From Mycobacteriales bacterium (GTDB lineage: Bacteria > Actinomycetota > Actinomycetes > JAFAQI01), in the NCBI GenBank assembly GCA_035550055.1, contig DASZRO010000055.1:1-44512 (forward strand): DNA of 44,512 nt, in the 5' to 3' direction. The notes beneath the pieces are model-generated. The model was given only the letters and a program-made list of their open reading frames with translations. It had not been told where the DNA came from and made no database searches. This document shows, in pieces, positions 1 to 8,822 of this stretch. How positions within the stretch are numbered: position 1 is the stretch's first letter; each line of letters opens with the position of its first letter. Made by a program: the position numbers and the translations under genes.

Positions 1-394
1 CGGGCGAGGTGCGACCGAGGGAGTCGACCGGGAGGAGGACGAGCTCCGCGCCGTCGTGCTCGGCAAGCCACACGGCCGGGTCGAGGACGGCGTGGTGCTC
101 GACCGCCGAGACCAGCACCCGCCGGCGGCGCGGGTCGGCCGAACGCCGCGACCAGAACAGACCTTTGACGGCGAGGTTGTCGCTCTCGGTGCCGCCGCTG
201 GTGAACACGACCTCACTCGGCCGGGCACCCAACGCGGCCGCGACGCTCTCACGCGACTCCTCGACGATCCGACGGGCGCGCCGGCCGGTGGCGTGCAACG
301 ACGACGCGTTGCCGACCTGGCCGAGGAGCTCGGCCATCCGGTCGACCGCTTCGGGAAGCATCGGCGTCGTCGCCGCGTGGTCGAGGTATGCCAT
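1..394 (-). CDS. Cysteine desulfurase, NifS/IscS family (5' part; runs off the window)
   Basis: PLP enzyme that removes sulfur from cysteine for Fe-S clusters or tRNA thiolation. The reverse strand reads [12 protein letters not shown] from an ATG at 394, then [17 protein letters not shown] and SAVEHHAVL. These are the N-terminal hallmark, the PLP-phosphate Thr/Glu region and the conserved histidine segment of the class V aminotransferase fold. Only about 131 residues are present; the PLP lysine and catalytic cysteine lie beyond the left edge. It follows the etfBA block and the PaaK-like gene on the same strand. In many actinobacteria a desulfurase in this context precedes mnmA (recalled synteny), so a role in tRNA 2-thiouridine formation is plausible. 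Family is certain; the specific pathway is inferred. Confidence 0.93.
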   Translation of the reverse strand, partial: MAYLDHAATTPMLPEAVDRMAELLGQVGNASSLHATGRRARRIVEESRESVAAALGARPSEVVFTSGGTESDNLAVKGLFWSRRSADPRRRRVLVSAVEHHAVLDPAVWLAEHDGAELVLLPVDSLGRTSP

Positions 395-429
395 TTGCCT
401 AGTAAGCGTAGGCGGGCGCCGAAATCTTC

Positions 430-1815
430 CTACTCCGCGAGGATGCGCGCCGAGCGCTGGCGCCCGCGCAGCCCGGCCAGCTCGTACGGGTCGCTCAGCA
501 CGATCTGGGTCGGGAGGGCGCCGGCCAGGGCGCGGATGTCCCCTGCCGTGCCGATGGCGACGCCCGCCACGTCCGCCCCTTCCGGAGCCAGGCGTACGAC
601 GACCCGCGGAGCGCCGTCCCGCCCGCGGCGCCCCACGACGATCCGCCAGTCCCGGATGTCGTGCCGGCCGGAGAGAGCCGACGCGACGGCGCGCAGGTCG
701 AGCATCTCCTCACCGGCGATCGGCGTGACGAGCGCATGGCGCTGCAGGCCTTCGGCCCGCGGCACGACGCGGTGACAGGACGGGCAGGCCGCTGTGGTGA
801 CCTCGGAGACGACATCAGCCGTCCGCCAGCGGAACAACGCGCTGCCGCGCATCCCGAGCTGGGTGAGGACGAGCTCGCCGGCACCGGTCGCGTGCTCGCC
901 CGTGTCGGGGTCGACGACCTGCAGGACGTCGAGGTCGGGGTAGGCATGCAGACCACTCGTGCCGCCGGACTCGCGGCATTCGCCCCACAGCAGGCGGGCG
1001 CCGGCCGGCGCGTGGACGGCGAGCACCGCGAGATCGCCGGCGCCGACCGCACGGCGCGCGGCGTGCGTCGCCGCCGAGCGTTCGGCGTCGCTCGGTGCGC
1101 CGACCAGAAGGACGGTGCGCAGCGAGTCGAGGTGCGGCAGGCCTTCGAGCAGCTCCACCGCCCGCTCGGTCGGCAACGCCAGGACCGTCGGCGGGGCGAG
1201 CCGGATCGCGGCTGCCAGGTCGTCACGGTGACCACCCGGGAACAGCGCCGGCGCGCCGGAGCCGAGGGCGGCGTACTGGAGCGCGACGTGCTCGGTCGTG
1301 GCGGTCGGCTCGACAGCGGAGACCAGCACGTCGTTGCGGGTCAGGCCGAGCACCGACCACAGGCGCGCCCCGGCGCGGGTGACGGTGTCGAGGTCGGCGC
1401 GGGTCGACGCGATCGGGTAGCGCATCCCGCTGCCGGCGAAGACGTAGGAGGTCGCGCGCGTGTCGGCATCGACCACGCGCTGGTAGGCGTCCGGGCGCAG
1501 CGCCCGCAGCCGGATCGCCCGGCGCAGCGCGGGCCCCGTCGCGTGCAGCGCGAAGCCGGCCTCGCCGGCCTGCAGCACCAACGCGGCCATCGCGGCAGGA
1601 TCGCCGGTGGGGCTGACGTCGCGTTCGCCCATCGCGGGGACCGTCGCCAGGTCCGCGACCGTGCGGATCGAGGACGGCCGGCGGTTGAGCTCGGTGAAGC
1701 GCCGGCGCCACAACGGCGAGAAGGGAGCGATCGAGTCGCGCACCTGCGCCGCGACGAGCTGGTCCTGCAACGCCGCCAGCGAGGCGGGGGTGTGCCGGGA
1801 CTGGGGCGTTGCCAC
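430..1815 (-). CDS. PaaK-like (phenylacetate-CoA ligase-related) protein, probably degenerate
   Basis: A 461-residue cytoplasmic protein resembling the phenylacetate-CoA ligase branch of adenylate-forming enzymes. The match is best in the second half: an EC...[14 protein letters not shown] segment near residues 279-303, then [12 protein letters not shown] and FRWRTADVV near 313-335, corresponding to the PaaK GELV...RYRT.D core. CPSC at 344-347 matches the Cys pair PaaK proteins carry there. At about residue 90, where PaaK has a Ser/Thr/Gly-rich P-loop (SSGTTGKPT-like), this protein reads [12 protein letters not shown], so ATP-dependent adenylation is doubtful. It starts 29 bp after etfA. A GTG start at 1815 is supported by a TAACTT box ending 6 nt upstream, implying its own leaderless transcript. 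Substrate unknown. Confidence 0.7.
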   Translation of the reverse strand: MATPQSRHTPASLAALQDQLVAAQVRDSIAPFSPLWRRRFTELNRRPSSIRTVADLATVPAMGERDVSPTGDPAAMAALVLQAGEAGFALHATGPALRRAIRLRALRPDAYQRVVDADTRATSYVFAGSGMRYPIASTRADLDTVTRAGARLWSVLGLTRNDVLVSAVEPTATTEHVALQYAALGSGAPALFPGGHRDDLAAAIRLAPPTVLALPTERAVELLEGLPHLDSLRTVLLVGAPSDAERSAATHAARRAVGAGDLAVLAVHAPAGARLLWGECRESGGTSGLHAYPDLDVLQVVDPDTGEHATGAGELVLTQLGMRGSALFRWRTADVVSEVTTAACPSCHRVVPRAEGLQRHALVTPIAGEEMLDLRAVASALSGRHDIRDWRIVVGRRGRDGAPRVVVRLAPEGADVAGVAIGTAGDIRALAGALPTQIVLSDPYELAGLRGRQRSARILAE

Positions 1816-1821
1816 GTGCCG

Positions 1822-1827
1822 AAGTTA
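1822..1827 (-). promoter_or_regulatory. Candidate -10 box (TAACTT) for a leaderless PaaK-like mRNA
   Basis: On the reverse strand TAACTT is followed by 6 nt (CGGCAC) and the GTG at 1815. No Shine-Dalgarno sequence lies between. The geometry matches the TAnnnT-plus-6/7-nt pattern of leaderless actinobacterial genes and recurs through this window. Confidence 0.45.
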
Positions 1828-1844
1828 CCGGAGCGAACCGGACG

Positions 1845-2798
1845 TCAGCCCTTGCGCGCCTCGATCTGCTCGGTCACCTGCGGGACAACCTCGAACAAAT
1901 CGCCCACGACACCGAAGTCGACGAGCTCGAAGATCGGCGCCTCGGGGTCCTTGTTGATGGCGACGATGTTCTTCGAGGTCTGCATGCCGGCGCGGTGCTG
2001 GATCGCCCCGGAGATGCCGACCGCGATGTAGAGCTGCGGAGACACGGTCTTGCCGGTCTGCCCGACCTGGTTCTGGTGGGGGTACCAACCGGCGTCGGTC
2101 GCCGCGCGCGAGGCGCCCACGGCCGCGCCCAGGGAGTCGGCGAACTTCTCGATCAGCGCGAAGTGCTCGCCCGAACCGAGACCACGACCGCCGGAGACGA
2201 CGATCTCGGCCTCGGTGAGCTCCGGGCGTCCGCCCTTCTTCTCACTGACCCGCTCGAGGATCTTGGCCTTCTTGGCGGCATCGGACAGCGCAACCGACAC
2301 CTGCTCCTCGCTCGGCGAGGCCGGCGAGGGCTCGGGCGCGGTCGAGTTGGGCCGGACCGCGATGATCGGGGTGCCCTTGGCGACCTTTGACTTGACGGTG
2401 TAGCCGCCGCCGAAGATCGACTGGTCGGCGACGAGGTCGCTGCTCACGCCGACCGCGTCGGTGATCACGCCGGAGTCGAGCTTGACCGCGAGCCGCGCCG
2501 CGACCTCCTTGCCCTCAGGCGATGAGGGAATGAGCACGGCTGCCGGCGAGGAGCTGCCGACGATCTGCGCCAGCGCCTCGGTCTTCGGGGCGACGACGTA
2601 GCCGTCGAGCTCGGCGTCACCGGCGACGTACACCTTCTGCGCGCCGTACTCGGCGAGGGTCGCCTTCGCGTTGTCGTAGCCCGCGCCGACGAAGACGGCG
2701 GAAGGCTCGCCCAGCGCGCGAGCGAGGGTCAGCAGCTCGAGGGTGACCTTCTTCGGCGTCCCGTCGACGTGCTCGACCAGGACCAGGATCTCAGCCAT
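1845..2798 (-). CDS. etfA: Electron transfer flavoprotein alpha subunit
   Basis: Alpha subunit (317 aa) of the ETF heterodimer, which takes electrons from acyl-CoA dehydrogenases and passes them to ETF:quinone oxidoreductase. It starts [17 protein letters not shown], typical of FixB/EtfA. The C-terminal FAD domain has [14 protein letters not shown], the [11 protein letters not shown] segment, [14 protein letters not shown] and the VGISGAIQH signature, followed by [11 protein letters not shown]. Length is normal. The ATG at 2798 is preceded by GAGGAG on the reverse strand. It lies 30 bp downstream of etfB, so the two are an operon. The neighbouring beta-oxidation and acyl-CoA mutase genes fit an ETF serving fatty and branched-chain acid breakdown. 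Confidence 0.97.
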   Translation of the reverse strand: MAEILVLVEHVDGTPKKVTLELLTLARALGEPSAVFVGAGYDNAKATLAEYGAQKVYVAGDAELDGYVVAPKTEALAQIVGSSSPAAVLIPSSPEGKEVAARLAVKLDSGVITDAVGVSSDLVADQSIFGGGYTVKSKVAKGTPIIAVRPNSTAPEPSPASPSEEQVSVALSDAAKKAKILERVSEKKGGRPELTEAEIVVSGGRGLGSGEHFALIEKFADSLGAAVGASRAATDAGWYPHQNQVGQTGKTVSPQLYIAVGISGAIQHRAGMQTSKNIVAINKDPEAPIFELVDFGVVGDLFEVVPQVTEQIEARKG

Positions 2799-2828
2799 GA
2801 CGTGTTCTTCTCCTCAGCAAGCCTGGTC

Positions 2829-3608
2829 TCAGATGAACTTCTGGGTGGCGAGGAACTCGGCGAGCTTCACGCCGCCGTCGCCCTCGTCCTTGACGATCGT
2901 CCCGGCCTGCTTCGGCGGGCGGGCGGCGAACTCGGCGACCGAGGTGCCGGAGCCGGCCAGGCCGACGTTGGCCGCATCGATGCCGGCGTCGGCCAGCGTC
3001 AGCGTGGTCAGCGGCTTCTTCTTGGCCGCCATGATCCCCTTGAACGACGGGTAGCGCGGCTCGTTGATCTTCTCGACGACCGACACGATCGCGGGCGTCT
3101 GCGCCTCGACGACGTCGTAGCCGGTGTCGGTCTGGCGCTCGATCTTCACCGTCGAGCCACTCACCTCGACCTTGCGGGCGAAGGAGAGCTGGGCGGCGCC
3201 GGTGCGCTCGGCGAGCATCGCCGGGATGACGCTCATCCGCGCGTCCGTGGACTCCACGCCGAGGATGACCAGGTCGTGCGGGATCGTCGCCAGCGCCTTG
3301 GCGAGGGCGTAGGAGGTGGCGAGGGCGTCGGAGCCGTGCAGCGCCGGGTCGACGACGTGGACCGCGGAGTCGGCACCCATCGACAGCGCCTTGCGGATCG
3401 TCTCGACGGCCTTCTCCGGACCCATCGTGAGGATGGTGACCTCGCCGCCGTTCGCCTCCTTGAGGCGCAGCGCCTCTTCGACGGCGTACTCGTCGAGCTC
3501 GTTCATGACGCCTTCGACGCCCTCGCGGTCGAGGGTCTTGTCGGCGTCGCTGAGCTTCTTTTCCTCGTAGGTGTCAGGCACCTGCTTGACGCACACGACG
3601 ATGTTCAT
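2829..3608 (-). CDS. etfB: Electron transfer flavoprotein beta subunit
   Basis: Beta subunit of ETF (259 aa, AMP-binding). Diagnostic segments are MNIVVCVKQVPDT at the start, NELDEYAVEEALRLKE, ILTMGPEKAVETIRKALSMG, and the ETF-beta signature region around VEAQTPAIVSVVEKINEPRYPS followed by KGIMAAKKKP. An open frame extends upstream to 3698, but the family N-terminus begins at the ATG at 3608. A strong AGGAGGT (3621-3627, reverse strand) lies 12 nt upstream and fixes that start. First gene of the etfB-etfA unit. The upstream intergenic region holds the terminator of the preceding minus-strand gene, so an etf promoter should lie within about 3609-3708. Confidence 0.97.
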   Translation of the reverse strand: MNIVVCVKQVPDTYEEKKLSDADKTLDREGVEGVMNELDEYAVEEALRLKEANGGEVTILTMGPEKAVETIRKALSMGADSAVHVVDPALHGSDALATSYALAKALATIPHDLVILGVESTDARMSVIPAMLAERTGAAQLSFARKVEVSGSTVKIERQTDTGYDVVEAQTPAIVSVVEKINEPRYPSFKGIMAAKKKPLTTLTLADAGIDAANVGLAGSGTSVAEFAARPPKQAGTIVKDEGDGGVKLAEFLATQKFI

Positions 3609-3708
3609 GGCCGGCGGCCGACCTCCTGAGATAAGGGACCTCTGTGTCACGGCACCCTGTGCTGGATCCAACACTGTGTGTCCGTGCTCCGGACGCAAAC
3701 TCTAGCAA

Positions 3709-3744
3709 GCAAGAAACCCCCGCCAACCGGCGGGGGTTTCTTGC
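3709..3744. terminator. Strong hairpin terminator, 16-bp perfect arms
   Basis: Arms GCAAGAAACCCCCGCC (3709-3724) and its exact complement (3729-3744) enclose AACC. The A/T-rich ends give a U-rich 3' flank in either direction. It lies 14 bp after the stop of the cysteine-rich microprotein gene and upstream of etfB, so it probably ends the aceA/microprotein transcript. Confidence 0.85.
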
Positions 3745-3758
3745 GCTACGAGCGTGAA

Positions 3759-3953
3759 TCAGGCGGCGGACGCCGCAGCTGCGGCGATCTGCGCGGGCGA
3801 GATCAACGACGCCCCGCAGTCGCACGCCGCGCCGGTGAACAGCTGCGAGTCGCAGCCGTCGCCGTGGCAGCCGACGTTGTGGCAGCCCGAGCACTCGTGA
3901 AGCATGTTGTTGCAGGCGCTTCCGTCGAAGAGCCGTCCATTGCATCTACGCAT
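3759..3953 (-). CDS. Cysteine-rich microprotein (64 aa), unknown function
   Basis: Short ORF with strong coding signs: start MRRCNGRLFDGSACNN, eight cysteines (4, 14, 21, 24, 29, 34, 44, 46) and histidines at 19, 25 and 30, in the pattern C-x9-C-x6-C-x2-C-x4-C-x4-C-x9-C-x-C, then a plain Ala-rich tail. There is no signal peptide, so it is probably cytoplasmic and either metal-binding (zinc or Fe-S) or redox-active. The ATG at 3953 follows AAGGGGG at normal spacing. It lies 58 bp downstream of isocitrate lyase on the same strand and just before a strong terminator, so it is probably the last gene of the aceA transcript. I do not recognise the family; two overlapping zinc-knuckle-like C-x2-C/C-x4-C sites are one reading. 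Confidence 0.72.
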   Translation of the reverse strand: MRRCNGRLFDGSACNNMLHECSGCHNVGCHGDGCDSQLFTGAACDCGASLISPAQIAAAAASAA

Positions 3954-4011
3954 CAGATCCCCCTTGGATCTTGTTGGATTCGCTCTTGCGACACTGGGTC
4001 TTTGAGAAGAC

Positions 4012-5292
<1,281 letters not shown>

Positions 5293-5351
5293 GGATCGCT
5301 CCTCTGATGTCATCGTTGACAGTGTTCGAGTGAACTTCCTGCTGTGTTCAC

Positions 5352-5379
5352 ACTATGCCGCCTGCGTACCCGGCGGTAA
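5352..5379 (-). promoter_or_regulatory. Candidate aceA promoter
   Basis: On the reverse strand TTACCG (5374-5379) and CATAGT (5352-5357) are separated by 16 bp, a weak -35/-10 pair. TSS would fall near 5345. The TGTGTTCACAC-like segment at about 5343-5353 overlaps the -10 box and could be an operator. Inferred from motif and position only. Confidence 0.35.
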
Positions 5380-5406
5380 CTGCGTGTCGCCGTAGAAGAA
5401 ATGCAA

Positions 5407-5427
5407 ATCTTCACGTATCGTGAAGAT
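5407..5427. promoter_or_regulatory. Perfect 21-bp palindrome at the regulator start (putative operator)
   Basis: ATCTTCACG, a TAT spacer, then the exact complement CGTGAAGAT. It covers a TATCGT box (5416-5421) that ends 7 nt before a GTG at 5429. The adjacent AAATGCAAAT (5399-5408) resembles the TTTGCAAA core reported for RamB boxes. Location suggests autoregulation, control of aceA, or both. Confidence 0.6.
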
Positions 5428-5428
5428 C

Positions 5429-6955
5429 GTGGCCGACATCACCGGGCATCCCGCCGAACCGGGCGCCGCGGCCGCGGGCCTGGTCCCCGCGCCCCGCGAA
5501 TCGATCGATGCCCTGACCCTCGGCCAGCGGATCCGTCACCTGCGCCGGACCCGCGGTCTCACCCTCGCCGAGCTCGCCTCGCGAGTGGGTGCGGCCAGCT
5601 CCGCGCTGTCGACCATCGAGAACGGGCGCCGGGAGCCACGGCTGAGCCTGCTGCAGAACATCGCCGCCGCGCTCGACGTCGGTGTCGAAGACCTGCTGCG
5701 CACCGAGGCTCCGTCCCGTCGTGCCGCGCTCGAGATCGCTCTCGAACATGCCCAGCGGGAGCCGTCGTACGCCTCGCTCGGGTTGCCCGCGCTGCGCCCG
5801 AGCCCGCGGATTCCCACCGACGTCCTGGAGCACGTCGTCGCCCTCCACGACGAGCTGCGCCGCCGGGACGCCCGCTTCGCCGCGACCCCCGAGGCTGCGC
5901 GCGCCGCGAACGTGGCGCTGCGCAAGCACATGCGCAGCGTCGACAACTACTTCCCGGAGATCGAACGATGCGCCGCGCAGGCCCTGGCCGCCGTCGGCTA
6001 CAGCGGCGGCGCCGTGCCGCAGCGACTGATCACCGAGCTCGCCGGCCACTTCGGCTTCAGCCTGCACAACGTCACCGACCTGCCGGAGTCGACCCGGTCG
6101 GTGACCGATCTCGCCCATCGCCGGATCTACCTTCCGCAGCAGCCGGCCGGTCACGACCCGCGCTACGTCGTGCTCCAGACCCTCGGCCACTTCGCGCTCG
6201 GGCACACCGACCCGAACGACTTCGCCGACTTCCTGCGCCAGCGCGTCGAGGCGAACTACTTCGCGGCCGCCGCGTTGGTGCCGGAGGATGCCGCGGTCGC
6301 CTTCCTGTCCAACGCGAAGCGTGATCGCGCGATCGACATGGAGGACCTGCGCGACGTGTTCGCGGTCTCCCACGAAACCGCGGCGCACCGGTTCACCAAC
6401 CTGGCCACCCACCACCTGGACCTTCCGGTGCACTTCACGCGTACCGACTCCAGCGGCACGATCTACAAGGCGTACGAGAACGACGGACTCGCCTACCCGA
6501 CCGATGCAACGGGAGCGATCGAGGGGCAGCTCGCCTGTCGCCAGTACTCCTCGCGCCGGGTGTTCGGCGCCCCGGAGCGCTACAGCATCTACGCGCAGTA
6601 CACCGACACCCCGGGCGGCACCTTCTTCTGCACGGCGCACGTCCAGCCCGGGCCGGGCGGGGAGTTCGCGGTCACCGTCGGCGTGCCGTTCCAGCACTCC
6701 AAGTGGTTCCGCGCCTCGGGCACCCAGCATCGGGCCCGCTCGACCTGCCCCGCGCCGAGCTGCTGCCGGCGCCCACCCGCCGAGCTCGAAGCGCGCTGGG
6801 CCGGCCAGGCGTGGCCATCCGCGCGAGCCCACTCCCACCTGCTGGCAGCGCTCCCCCAGGGCACCTTTCCCGGGGTGGACACGACCAGCGTGTACGACTT
6901 CCTGGAGCGCCACGCGCCCACCGCCGGAGCGGATGGCACACCGGCACTGCCCTAG
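5429..6955 (+). CDS. RamB-like XRE-family regulator of acetate/short-chain acyl metabolism
   Basis: DNA-binding regulator of about 508 aa. An XRE helix-turn-helix lies near residues 30-85 (LGQRIRHLRRTRGLT, LASRVGAASSALSTIENGRREP). It is followed by an IrrE-like/DUF2083-type body (VVLQTLGHFALGHTDPNDF, RVEANYFAAAALVPE, AVSHETAAHRFTNLATHHL) and a C-terminal domain with clustered cysteines (CPAPSCC). This layout matches RamB of Corynebacterium and Mycobacterium, which bind upstream of aceA. It is divergent from aceA, supporting that role. The open frame begins at GTG 5420, inside the palindrome; TATCGT ends 7 nt before GTG 5429, so I prefer a leaderless start there. Effector unknown. Convergent with the ABC genes that follow. 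Confidence 0.85.
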   Translation: MADITGHPAEPGAAAAGLVPAPRESIDALTLGQRIRHLRRTRGLTLAELASRVGAASSALSTIENGRREPRLSLLQNIAAALDVGVEDLLRTEAPSRRAALEIALEHAQREPSYASLGLPALRPSPRIPTDVLEHVVALHDELRRRDARFAATPEAARAANVALRKHMRSVDNYFPEIERCAAQALAAVGYSGGAVPQRLITELAGHFGFSLHNVTDLPESTRSVTDLAHRRIYLPQQPAGHDPRYVVLQTLGHFALGHTDPNDFADFLRQRVEANYFAAAALVPEDAAVAFLSNAKRDRAIDMEDLRDVFAVSHETAAHRFTNLATHHLDLPVHFTRTDSSGTIYKAYENDGLAYPTDATGAIEGQLACRQYSSRRVFGAPERYSIYAQYTDTPGGTFFCTAHVQPGPGGEFAVTVGVPFQHSKWFRASGTQHRARSTCPAPSCCRRPPAELEARWAGQAWPSARAHSHLLAALPQGTFPGVDTTSVYDFLERHAPTAGADGTPALP

Positions 6956-6963
6956 CTGTACCG

Positions 6964-6980
6964 ATGTGCCGTGCGCTCTA
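6964..6980 (-). repeat. 17-bp repeat at a stop codon (copy 1)
   Basis: Reverse strand TAGAGCGCACGGCACAT starts with the stop codon of the downstream ABC exporter gene. It matches 16 of 17 bases of the sequence at the thiolase stop codon (16561-16577). Confidence 0.6.
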
Positions 6981-8822
6981 CACCAGGGATTCGCGCCAGG
7001 CTCTCGCCAGGGCGGCGTACTCGCCGGTGCCTTCGGCGAGCAGCTGCCCCGGAGTGCCGTCCTCCACGATCCGCCCGTCGCTCATCACGAGCACCCGGTC
7101 GGCGATCCCGACCGTCGAGAGCCGGTGGGCGATGATCAGCGCGGTCCGGTCGGCGAGGACGGTACGCAGGGCCCGCTGCACCAGCCGCTCCGTCGGGGCG
7201 TCGAGTGAGGAGCTGGCCTCGTCGAGGATGAGTACGGCGGGGTCGGCGAGCAGTGCCCGGGCAAAGGCGATGAGCTGGCGCTGGCCGGCGGACAGCCGCG
7301 AACCGTTCTTGCCCACGCTCTCGTCGTAGCCGTTGCGCAGGTGCGCGACCACGACGTCGAGCCCGACCGCACGGGAGACCTCCTCGATCTCGGCGCGGGT
7401 CGCCTCCGGCTTGCCGAAGGCGATGTTGTCGGCGACCGAACCGGTGAACAGGAACGACTCCTGCGTCACCATTGCGACCGCCCGTCGCAGGTCGGCTTCA
7501 GCGAGGTCGGGCAACGCGATGCCGTCGATCCGCACGCTGCCGCTGAGGGGGTCGTAGAACCTGGTCAACAGCCGGGCCACCGTGCTCTTGCCGGCACCGG
7601 TGTCGCCGAGCAGCGCGACCGTCTGGCCGGCCGGAATGGTGAGCGTCAGGTCGTGCAGGATCTCCCGCCCGCTTCGATAGCCGAACGAGACATGGCCGAG
7701 CTCCACCAGACCGCGGAACAGGCCCGCCGGCGCGTCGCGCGAGGTCGCGAGCAGCGGCACCGACGGCCGTTCGTCGAGTACGCCGGCGAGCTTCTCGACC
7801 CCCGAGGTCGCCGCCTGGAACGCGTCGTAGAACTGGCTGACCTCGGCCATCGGCTCGAAGAACTGGCGCAGGTAGAGGACGAACGACGCGAGCACCCCGA
7901 CACCCATGTCCCCGTGGATCACCCGGTCCGCGCCGTAGAGCAGCACGGCGGCGGTGGTGAGGTTGCCGATGACGAGGATGCCCGGCCAGTACACCGACAG
8001 CAGCTGGAACGAGCCCTGCGTCGTACGCCGGTAGCGGTCGTCGAGGCCACGGAAGATCTCGTCGTTGCGAGGCTCGCGCCGGAACGCCTGCACGGCACGG
8101 ATCCCGCGCAACGACTCGGTGAAGTGCACGATCACCAACGCGATCGCGTCTCGTGTCCTGCGATACGCGACGGTCGAACGCCGCTGGTACCAGCGGGACA
8201 GGAAGAACAGCGGCAGCAGCGAGAAAAGCGAGACCAGCGCCAGCGGCCAGTCGAGCACGAGCAGGATGACCCCGACGGACAGGATGGTCAGCGTCGTGCG
8301 GATCAGTGTGTCGAGCCCGGCCTCGAGCAGGGCGTTGATGGCATCGAAGTCCGAGGTGAGCCGGCTGATCATCCGACCCGACGTGTACCGCTCGTGGAAG
8401 GACAGGCTCAGCTCCTGGAAGTGCTCGAAGACCCGCCGTCGCAGCTCGAGCACCACGTCCTGGCCGATCCGTCCCGCCCCGAGCAGGAAGACCCGGGTGA
8501 GCACGCCCTGCACGACGGCACAGCACACAATCGCGCCGAACACCGCGACGAGGGTCGCGACGTGGGTGTGCCCGGAGCGGGACAGGCCGTGGTCGATGCC
8601 GTAGCCGACGAGGGCGGGAATCGCCATCTGTGCCGCCGTCGCCACCACGATCGCGACGGCGAACACCCGGACCGACTGCAGGTGAGGGCGCAACAGGTCG
8701 GCAAGCAGACGCCGGTTGCGCCGCTGCAGCAACGCCGTGACCGAGCTCGGGATCTCTTCGTCGTCCTCGGCTTTGACCCCACGCCACCGCTCGAGGTCGA
8801 CGTCGTCGATGACCTCTGTCAT
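6978..8822 (-). CDS. ABC exporter half-transporter with the intact ATPase site (subunit 2)
   Basis: A 614-residue type IV ABC exporter half: N-terminal extension, six-helix membrane domain (about residues 45-335) and nucleotide-binding domain (about 360-600). Motifs: Walker A GDTGAGKST, Q-loop VTQESFLF, signature LSAGQRQ (not LSGGQ), Walker B AVLILDEASSSLD with catalytic Glu, and H-loop AHRLSTV. The longer open frame to 10298 is an artefact; the gene starts at the ATG at 8822, overlapping the partner's stop by 4 bp (ATGA). With the partner it forms a heterodimeric exporter with one degenerate site. The altered LSAGQ signature is the expected counterpart of the partner's degenerate Walker B. 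Substrate unknown (drug or lipid typical). Confidence 0.92.
   Translation of the reverse strand: MTEVIDDVDLERWRGVKAEDDEEIPSSVTALLQRRNRRLLADLLRPHLQSVRVFAVAIVVATAAQMAIPALVGYGIDHGLSRSGHTHVATLVAVFGAIVCCAVVQGVLTRVFLLGAGRIGQDVVLELRRRVFEHFQELSLSFHERYTSGRMISRLTSDFDAINALLEAGLDTLIRTTLTILSVGVILLVLDWPLALVSLFSLLPLFFLSRWYQRRSTVAYRRTRDAIALVIVHFTESLRGIRAVQAFRREPRNDEIFRGLDDRYRRTTQGSFQLLSVYWPGILVIGNLTTAAVLLYGADRVIHGDMGVGVLASFVLYLRQFFEPMAEVSQFYDAFQAATSGVEKLAGVLDERPSVPLLATSRDAPAGLFRGLVELGHVSFGYRSGREILHDLTLTIPAGQTVALLGDTGAGKSTVARLLTRFYDPLSGSVRIDGIALPDLAEADLRRAVAMVTQESFLFTGSVADNIAFGKPEATRAEIEEVSRAVGLDVVVAHLRNGYDESVGKNGSRLSAGQRQLIAFARALLADPAVLILDEASSSLDAPTERLVQRALRTVLADRTALIIAHRLSTVGIADRVLVMSDGRIVEDGTPGQLLAEGTGEYAALARAWRESLV

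Noticed and set aside
661-2031. 456-residue plus-strand ORF opposite the PaaK-like gene
   Set aside because: Composition is typical of antisense frames in GC-rich DNA, and the opposite strand carries recognisable proteins. The same holds for other long antisense frames such as 13238-15013 and 20084-22399.
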